DNA of 7,778 nt, from positions 1-7,778 of the forward strand of contig QGUX01000169.1 in assembly GCA_003242275.1 (NCBI GenBank). The letters are read 5' to 3'. Positions 1-6,321 of the stretch are shown piece after piece. Position 1 is the first letter of the stretch. Each line of letters opens with the position of its first letter. Under the pieces are notes generated by a model, which saw only the letters and a list, made by a program, of their open reading frames with translations, was not told the origin of the DNA and searched no databases. A program made the position numbers and the translations under genes. Source of the stretch: Pseudomonadota bacterium (GTDB lineage Bacteria; Pseudomonadota; Gammaproteobacteria; Steroidobacterales; Steroidobacteraceae).

Positions 1-846
1 GCCGGCTACGTGGGCGAGGATGTCGAGAACATCATCCAGAAGCTGCTGCAGAAGTGCGACTACGACGTCGAGAAGGCGCAGACCGGCATCGTCTACATCG
101 ACGAGATCGACAAGATCAGCCGCAAGTCCGACAACCCGTCCATCACCCGTGACGTCTCGGGCGAGGGCGTGCAGCAGGCGCTGCTGAAGCTGATCGAGGG
201 CACCATGGCCTCGGTGCCGCCGCAGGGCGGCCGCAAGCACCCGCAGCAGGAGTTCCTGCAGGTCGACACCTCCAACATCCTGTTCATCTGCGGTGGCGCC
301 TTCGCGGGCCTGGACAAGATCATCCAGAACCGCACCCAGAAGGGCGGCATCGGCTTCACCTCCGACGTGCGCAGCATCACCGAGCGCCCGCACGGCACCG
401 ACGTGTTCCATGACGTGGAGCCCGAGGACCTGGTCAAGTACGGCCTGATCCCCGAGTTCGTCGGCCGCCTGCCGGTGGTCGCCACGCTCGAGGAGCTGGA
501 CGAGAAGGCGCTGGTGTCGATCCTGAAGGATCCGAAGAACGCGCTCACCAAGCAGTACCGCCGCCTGTTCGAGATGGACGGCGCCGAGCTGGAGTTCCGC
601 GAGGACGGCCTGGTGGCCATCGCGCGCAAGGCCATGGAGCGCAAGACCGGCGCCCGCGGCCTGCGCACCATCCTCGAGGGCATCCTGCTCGACACCATGT
701 ACCAGCTGCCGGGCCTGAAGAACGTCAGCAAGGTGGTGGTGGACGAGAGCGTGGTGCTGGGGCACTCCCCGCCGTACATCGTCTACAAGACCGATTCGGA
801 CAAGGCCCCTGACGAGCCCCGGCGGGCCTCCGGGTTCGGTCGCTGA
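1..846 (+). CDS. clpX: ATP-dependent Clp protease ATP-binding subunit ClpX (3' part, 5' end outside window)
   Basis: This is the C-terminal two thirds of ClpX, the AAA+ unfoldase that recognises tagged proteins, unfolds them and threads them into ClpP in the cytoplasm. The frame is open from base 1. The visible part begins at the GYVG pore-1 loop (bases 4-15), so the zinc-binding N domain and Walker A lie upstream of the window. Walker B follows as [10 protein letters not shown] (about bases 88-117). Next come the pore-2 region ([11 protein letters not shown]), the RKH loop ([10 protein letters not shown]), the IGF tripeptide that docks on ClpP (bases 349-357) and the sensor-2 motif TGARGLR (about bases 646-666). 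The family match is close throughout, apart from a short variable stretch after IGF. The gene ends in TGA at 844-846 with a short, poorly conserved tail. It is very probably preceded by clpP, which is not visible here. The next gene starts 11 bp later, suggesting co-transcription. Identification is secure; only the 5' truncation by the window is a limit. Confidence 0.97.
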   Translation, partial: AGYVGEDVENIIQKLLQKCDYDVEKAQTGIVYIDEIDKISRKSDNPSITRDVSGEGVQQALLKLIEGTMASVPPQGGRKHPQQEFLQVDTSNILFICGGAFAGLDKIIQNRTQKGGIGFTSDVRSITERPHGTDVFHDVEPEDLVKYGLIPEFVGRLPVVATLEELDEKALVSILKDPKNALTKQYRRLFEMDGAELEFREDGLVAIARKAMERKTGARGLRTILEGILLDTMYQLPGLKNVSKVVVDESVVLGHSPPYIVYKTDSDKAPDEPRRASGFGR

Positions 847-857
847 CCCAGCCCGCG

Positions 858-1592
858 ATGGCCGGCGCGTGGATGCGCTGGCACCTGTCCGTCGCCAGGC
901 ACGCGCCGCCCTGCGGCGCGTTGCTGCTGTTTCCCCTCGATGTGCCGGACGCCGAGCGCCACGCGCTGGCGGCACTGCTGTCGGAAGAGGAACGTGCCCG
1001 GGCGGCGCGCTTCGTGTTCCCGGAACTGGGCCATCGCTTCACGGTCGCCCATGGCCGCCTGCGGCAGGTGCTCGCGCCGCTGGTGGGCGTGGATCCGGCG
1101 CGCCTGGCGTTCCGCTCGGCCGAACATGGCAAGCCCGAACTGGCCGGGGACGCCGGCCGGTCGGGGGTGCAATTCAACCTTTCGCATTCCGGGGCCTGGG
1201 CGGTGATTGGCTGGGCAATGGGCCGTGCCATCGGCGTGGACATCGAGGTCTGGCGGCCCATGAGCGACGAGGAGGCGCTGGTCCGCCGTTACTTCTCGGC
1301 CGCCGAGAATGCCGCCTGGGAGGCCCTGCCCCCGGCGGAACGCAGCGCAGCGTTCTTCCGCTGCTGGACCCGCAAGGAGGCCTACATCAAGGCCGTGGGC
1401 CGCGGCCTGGGTCTGCCACTGGACAGCTTCGACGTCTCCCTGGATCCCGTGGACGTGCGCCTGCTGCGACCCTCGGCGCTTTGCGAAGACGGCCGTTGCT
1501 GGTCGCTGGCGGCGGCGGAGGGCCCGCCGCGCACGTCGATCGCCGTGGTGCTCGAATCCGACAGCCTTTTCCTCCTGCCGGACGTTCCGTGA
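858..1592 (+). CDS. 4'-phosphopantetheinyl transferase, Sfp type
   Basis: This 244-residue protein has the hallmarks of Sfp/Gsp/HetI-type phosphopantetheinyl transferases. These enzymes move the phosphopantetheine arm of coenzyme A onto a conserved serine of acyl, peptidyl or aryl carrier proteins, in a Mg2+-dependent cytoplasmic reaction. In order, the sequence shows HGKPEL (residues 90-95), FNLSHS (106-111), IGVDIE (125-130, with metal ligands D128 and E130) and the signature [15 protein letters not shown] (170-184, with E174 and K178 as catalytic or ligand residues). The length fits the two-fold pseudo-symmetric Sfp class rather than the short AcpS class. The ATG at 858 gives an 11-bp gap after clpX; an in-frame ATG at 873 is an alternative start, and no strong Shine-Dalgarno decides between them. 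Its carrier-protein partner (fatty-acid, polyketide, siderophore or lysine pathway) cannot be told from this context. Its place between clpX and lon is unusual, since these two are adjacent in many gammaproteobacteria. The family call is secure; the substrate is unknown. Confidence 0.92.
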   Translation: MAGAWMRWHLSVARHAPPCGALLLFPLDVPDAERHALAALLSEEERARAARFVFPELGHRFTVAHGRLRQVLAPLVGVDPARLAFRSAEHGKPELAGDAGRSGVQFNLSHSGAWAVIGWAMGRAIGVDIEVWRPMSDEEALVRRYFSAAENAAWEALPPAERSAAFFRCWTRKEAYIKAVGRGLGLPLDSFDVSLDPVDVRLLRPSALCEDGRCWSLAAAEGPPRTSIAVVLESDSLFLLPDVP

Positions 1593-1617
1593 GCGTCACC
1601 ACGGTTGTATATCAGCT

Positions 1618-1646
1618 CTTGATTCGCGGCCCTGGCGGTCCCATCT
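1618..1646 (+). promoter_or_regulatory. Candidate sigma-32 (heat-shock) promoter of lon
   Basis: A -35 element CTTGATT (1618-1624) is followed after 14 nt by TCCCATCT (1639-1646). The RpoH consensus is about CTTGAAA, 13-17 nt, CCCCATNT, so the -10 matches at 7 of 8 positions, the -35 at 5 of 7, and the spacing is right. Transcription would begin near 1652-1655, leaving a leader of about 40 nt before the lon start. Control of lon by the heat-shock sigma factor is established in Escherichia coli; its action here is inferred from the match and position. Confidence 0.7.
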
Positions 1647-1660
1647 CCCGCTAGACTGTT

Positions 1661-1678
1661 CTGAAGGCTTCCTTTCAG
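1661..1678 (+). other. Small hairpin in the lon 5' leader
   Basis: CTGAAGG (1661-1667) pairs with CCTTTCAG (1671-1678) around a CTT loop with one bulged T. It lies between the predicted transcription start and the ribosome-binding site. The structure is seen in the sequence. Any role in mRNA stability or translation control is only a possibility. Confidence 0.35.
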
Positions 1679-1683
1679 CCGCT

Positions 1684-1687
1684 GGAG
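1684..1687 (+). promoter_or_regulatory. Ribosome-binding site of lon, supporting the GTG start
   Basis: GGAG sits 6 nt upstream of the GTG at 1694. This spacing, together with the conserved Lon N-terminus ([15 protein letters not shown]) beginning about 11 residues later, favours GTG 1694 over later ATG codons. Confidence 0.65.
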
Positions 1688-1693
1688 TTTCCC

Positions 1694-4144
<2,451 letters not shown>

Positions 4145-4195
4145 AACGGGACGAGAATCCCATCCAAAACTGGTGCAGCGGGGCGCGAAGTCATC

Positions 4196-4201
4196 TAGAC
4201 T
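4196..4201 (+). promoter_or_regulatory. Possible -10 element of the tRNA-Val/tRNA-Asp operon
   Basis: TAGACT (4196-4201) resembles a sigma-70 -10 box and is followed at once by a GC-rich stretch (ACGCGCCC), like the discriminators of stringently controlled stable-RNA promoters. No good -35 is visible 16-18 nt upstream, so the call is weak. The 139-bp lon-to-tRNA gap has no clear terminator with a T run. Confidence 0.35.
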
Positions 4202-4283
4202 ACGCGCCCTCGCACGGGCGGGCTTCCTGAACGGGCCCGGCACCGGCGGGAACACTGGACCGATGCGGCGCGAGGCCCCGTAG

Positions 4284-4359
4284 GGGTGCTTAGCTCAGCT
4301 GGTAGAGCGTCGCCCTTACAAGGCGAATGTCGGGGGTTCGATCCCCTCAGCACCCACCA
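4284..4359 (+). tRNA. tRNA-Val (anticodon UAC)
   Basis: This 76-nt sequence folds as a cloverleaf. The acceptor stem pairs GGGTGCT (4284-4290) with AGCACCC (4349-4355), followed by A and an encoded CCA end (4357-4359). The anticodon stem TCGCC/GGCGA encloses the loop CTTACAA, with anticodon TAC at 4317-4319, reading valine GUA/GUG codons. The T arm GGGGG-TTCGATC-CCCTC has one G-U pair. The D arm AGCTCAGCTGGTAGAGC is canonical. It is followed after 20 nt by tRNA-Asp, and the two are almost surely one transcript. Confidence 0.97.
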
Positions 4360-4379
4360 GTCCAGTGAGGCCCAGAAAC

Positions 4380-4456
4380 GGAGCGGTAGTTCAGCTGGTT
4401 AGAATACCGGCCTGTCACGCCGGGGGTCGCGGGTTCGAGTCCCGTCCGCTCCGCCA
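4380..4456 (+). tRNA. tRNA-Asp (anticodon GUC), integration target
   Basis: This 77-nt cloverleaf has acceptor stem GGAGCGG (4380-4386) paired with CCGCTCC (4446-4452), then G and an encoded CCA (4454-4456). The anticodon stem CCGGC/GCCGG (4407-4411 and 4419-4423) encloses CTGTCAC, with anticodon GTC at 4414-4416, reading aspartate codons. The gene appears intact. Its 3' end abuts an integrated element whose integrase reads into it from the opposite strand. This shows that the element uses this tRNA as its attachment site and restores the 3' end on insertion. Confidence 0.97.
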
Positions 4457-5808
4457 TTCTTGGCAAGACCGAAATGCTTGATCTTCCGCCAGCTTAGGCG
4501 GCCCCATTGACGGGGTTCTTCTTCCCTTTCAGGTTCTAGTGGCAATCTAGTGGCAAATCCGGGGGATTGCAGGGGCCTGTCGGGGGCAGCAATGCTCACG
4601 GTACATGCGCGCTCGGGAGAGCGCTCCATCGCGCGCCGTATCGCCTCCACGTCCGTCTCGGTCGCGCCCTCGGTCCACGCCGCGTAGGTCGTCAGCATCG
4701 TGTGCGGACTGTGGCCGTCCTCCTTGGCCACCAGCAGCACGTTGTGGCCCACCATCAGGCGCCAGCTCACGAACGAGTGGCGGGCGTTGTAGGGCTCCCG
4801 GTAGGCAATGCAGGTCTTCTCCAGCACGTAGCGCCAACGGTCGTAGGGATACGACAGGTTCAGGACCGGGGCGCCGTCCCCGGTGCAGAACAGGTAGTTG
4901 TGGGCGAGCTTGCCGGCGTGCGCCAGCTGTTCGCGCAGGGCCAGTTGGCGCCGGAGCACTTCGAGTGCGCGGCCGCAAAGGCGGATTTCGCGGTCCTCGC
5001 GGGTCTTGGTGCGGTCCTTCTCCCGGCCGCGGACCAGCGCCTTGGTAATGCGGAGCTTCCCTCTGGTCAGGTCGCAGTCGCTGGTTCGTAGCGCCATTTG
5101 CTCGGACTGGCGCAGCCCCGTAAAGAAGCGGAACTCCTCGAAGTTGCCGTGAGCCTGGCCGAACTCGGCGTGCGATTCGGCGATGATCCGCTCGCCTTCC
5201 TCGATGGTGAACGGTTCGATCGGCAGACGGTCCTTCCGGGCGATCCGCAGGGTCTTCAGGCCCGTCGCCGGGTTGTGTTTCTCGGGGTGGTCCTTGTAAC
5301 CGAAGTCGAATGCGCAGCGTGCGGCGCTGACCACGTTGTTGTAGGTCTTCTTGTTGCGGGTGTGGGCGGCCACGATGCCGGCCAGACGCGAATAGCGCAC
5401 GTCCTCGAAGGTCTCATTGCCGATTTGAGGGCGCCAGATAGCATCGAGCAGGCGCCGGTAGCTTTGGCATGTTGAAAAGGCCATGTCGTGCATAGCCACG
5501 CGCATCTCGCAGTGGGCAAGGTAGGCGTCGAAGATCTCACCGCAGGTCGGGAGTGCGCCCTTTGCAGCGTGTACCTCGGCGAGGTTGTTCTGGAGGCGGT
5601 AGTCGGGAAACTCCTCGACGAACGAAAAGGTCCCCGCCTCAATCCTCAGTTTGATGGCTTCGAGCTGGATGCGGGCTCGGCGGAGGTTGGCTGTGGTCGG
5701 CGTGCGCCGGATGGTCGGGCGATAGCGTTTGCCCTCGTGCTTGAAGGTGAACTCGATGCGATCTCTGCCTTTCGCCTGGACGCCGCCGGATGCAGACTTT
5801 CTACCCAT
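4399..5808 (-). CDS. int: Tyrosine recombinase / integrase with arm-binding N-terminus
   Basis: This 469-residue site-specific recombinase integrates and excises the element at tRNA-Asp. Residues about 1-70 (DRIEFTFKHEGKRYRPTI onward to GTFSFVEEFPDY) resemble the DUF3596 arm-DNA-binding domain. A core-binding SAM-like domain follows (about 85-180), then the catalytic domain. Visible catalytic residues are R233 (FFTGLRQSE), K268, R343 and H344 (PYNARHSF), H366 (EDGHSPHT) and the nucleophile Y375 (TTYAAW). The first His of the usual HxxR box is Tyr340, a variant also found in related phage integrases (PYQTRHT). The tail beyond Y375 is long (94 residues). Its last 18 codons (DGTRTRDPRRDRPVF region) are the antisense strand of tRNA-Asp, and the TAA stop (4399-4401) is the complement of the D-loop TTA. 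The ATG at 5808 is supported by GGAGGG 9 nt upstream and by the typical MGRK start. The frame appears intact. The excisionase-like frame upstream overlaps its 5' end. Confidence 0.95.
   Translation of the reverse strand: MGRKSASGGVQAKGRDRIEFTFKHEGKRYRPTIRRTPTTANLRRARIQLEAIKLRIEAGTFSFVEEFPDYRLQNNLAEVHAAKGALPTCGEIFDAYLAHCEMRVAMHDMAFSTCQSYRRLLDAIWRPQIGNETFEDVRYSRLAGIVAAHTRNKKTYNNVVSAARCAFDFGYKDHPEKHNPATGLKTLRIARKDRLPIEPFTIEEGERIIAESHAEFGQAHGNFEEFRFFTGLRQSEQMALRTSDCDLTRGKLRITKALVRGREKDRTKTREDREIRLCGRALEVLRRQLALREQLAHAGKLAHNYLFCTGDGAPVLNLSYPYDRWRYVLEKTCIAYREPYNARHSFVSWRLMVGHNVLLVAKEDGHSPHTMLTTYAAWTEGATETDVEAIRRAMERSPERACTVSIAAPDRPLQSPGFATRLPLEPEREEEPRQWGRLSWRKIKHFGLAKNGGADGTRTRDPRRDRPVF
4412..4456. 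other. Presumed attachment-site junction (att) at the tRNA-Asp 3' half
   Basis: The core site of tRNA-targeting tyrosine recombinases usually lies between the anticodon loop and the 3' end of the tRNA. Here tRNA-Asp is complete and the integrase lies immediately beyond it. The exact core cannot be drawn without the second copy, which should lie at the far end of the element. I see no second copy of the tRNA-Asp 3' segment before base 7778. The boundaries given are therefore a bracket, not a measured repeat. Confidence 0.6.
4535..4556 (+). repeat. Perfect tandem 11-bp direct repeat near the att end (candidate integrase arm sites)
   Basis: The unit TCTAGTGGCAA occurs at 4535-4545 and again, without a gap, at 4546-4556. 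It lies 79 nt inside the element from the tRNA end and within the 3' coding part of the integrase. A partial third match, TGGCAA, is at 4461-4466. Lambda-type integrases bind short repeated arm sites with their N-terminal domain, usually within a few hundred base pairs of the core. The repeat itself is certain; its role is inferred from position and from the arm-binding domain of this integrase. Confidence 0.6.
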
Positions 5809-6122
5809 CGGTGGTAACCCTCCACATCGATCATGATGCGCCCGTCAGGCGCGTGGACATACTCGCTTCTTTCCCGCCAAACGCCGCTCTCAATCTTGCG
5901 CTCCATGGCTTGCACCGTATAGCCAGTCATTGCGGCGGCCACGGATAGCAAGACGTAGCGGGTCGGTGCGACGGATGGCATTGGCGCTGCGAAGGGGACT
6001 TCATGGGACCTGGTTGAGGAGTCTGTGGCGGGCGACGCGGGCGCGGGGAATGGAAGGGACGCGGTGCGCTGGTCGCGGAGCCGGCCCGTGCGGCGCCGGG
6101 GACGTGTCAGGGTTTTGGCCAT
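5646..6122 (-). CDS. Excisionase-like small DNA-binding protein
   Basis: The frame encodes 158 residues, of which only about 55-108 look conserved: RYVLLSVAAAMTGYT, then AMERKIESGVW, then APDGRIMIDVEGYHRWVE. This resembles the small winged-helix excisionase-like proteins encoded just upstream of DUF3596-type integrases; such proteins bind and bend DNA to direct excision. The N-terminal 47 residues are low-complexity (Arg, Pro, Ala, Ser), and ATG 5981 (MPSVAPTRYVLL) may be the true start; neither start has a clear Shine-Dalgarno. Residues 105-158 are read from the 5' end of the integrase gene in another frame and form a Ser/Ala/Pro/Arg-rich tail with no family look, so the 163-nt overlap may be relaxed sequence. 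The role is inferred from the core sequence and the position next to the integrase. A transcriptional regulator of the element is the main alternative. Confidence 0.65.
   Translation of the reverse strand: MAKTLTRPRRRTGRLRDQRTASLPFPAPASPATDSSTRSHEVPFAAPMPSVAPTRYVLLSVAAAMTGYTVQAMERKIESGVWRERSEYVHAPDGRIMIDVEGYHRWVESLHPAASRRKAEIASSSPSSTRANAIARPSGARRPQPTSAEPASSSKPSN
5818..5823 (-). promoter_or_regulatory. Ribosome-binding site of the integrase gene
   Basis: On the minus strand GGAGGG ends 9 nt before the ATG at 5806-5808. It lies inside the coding sequence of the upstream excisionase-like gene (in the VEGY codons), suggesting that the two genes are translationally coupled. Confidence 0.7.
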
Positions 6123-6159
6123 CGTTGCATCTGAAGCGTGAAGTCAGTGTCCCGGCGCC

Positions 6160-6165
6160 AGTATA
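6160..6165 (-). promoter_or_regulatory. Possible -10 box of the xis-int transcript
   Basis: On the minus strand TATACT (plus-strand AGTATA) lies about 38 nt upstream of the ATG at 6122, in the most AT-rich stretch of the window. No strong -35 is found at 16-18 nt. It is also part of a small imperfect dyad, GTAT-ATGA-ATAC (6161-6172). Confidence 0.35.
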
Positions 6166-6203
6166 TGAATACGCGTAGTCACAAATAGAACAAGTATCAG
6201 AAG

Positions 6204-6229
6204 GCGTCGAGCCTTGCAAGGATCGAGGC
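6204..6229. repeat. 26-bp imperfect palindrome between divergent genes (candidate operator)
   Basis: The centre CCTTGCAAGG (6212-6221) is a perfect 10-bp palindrome. The symmetry extends outwards through TCGA on both sides (6207-6210 and 6223-6226) to 6204/6229, so 11 of 13 base pairs are symmetric. It lies in the 199-bp spacer between the divergent excisionase-like and transposase genes, upstream of both. A binding site for a dimeric regulator is a reasonable reading. A transposon end structure is an alternative. Confidence 0.45.
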
Positions 6230-6300
6230 ATTTGTCACAGTTTCGGCCCAATATGCGTGGCGTGTCTGCACTACCCATGGCATAGCCTTGAGCGTCCCCG

Positions 6301-6312
6301 CCCTCTGCAGGG
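6301..6312 (+). promoter_or_regulatory. Ribosome-binding site of the transposase inside a small hairpin
   Basis: AGGGA (6309-6313) is a good Shine-Dalgarno sequence 8 nt before the ATG at 6322. CCCT (6301-6304) can pair with AGGG (6309-6312) over a CTGC loop. An outer pairing, GTCCC (6294-6298) with GGGAC (6310-6314), is an alternative. Either would mask the ribosome-binding site in the mRNA. The pairing is visible; its effect is not known. Confidence 0.4.
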
Positions 6313-6321
6313 ACAGCCGCC

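Noticed and set aside
4567..5642. Several plus- and minus-strand open frames within the integrase
   Set aside because: All overlap the conserved integrase frame, which has all catalytic residues in order; they are composition shadows.
5800..5825. Programmed frameshift producing a Xis-Int fusion
   Set aside because: No slippery heptamer is seen, and int has its own good ribosome-binding site and ATG.
5930..6178. Plus-strand 82-codon frame opposite the excisionase-like gene
   Set aside because: No ribosome-binding site or family resemblance; the conserved core is on the other strand.
6188..6194. GAACAAG as the target sequence of the IS91-type element
   Set aside because: The GAAC/CAAG target adjoins the oriIS end, downstream of the transposase; this match is on the other side and is probably chance.
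6232..6256. TTGTCA (6232-6237) as the -35 of a transposase promoter
   Set aside because: No acceptable -10 occurs at 16-18 nt; the nearest TAT lies too close.
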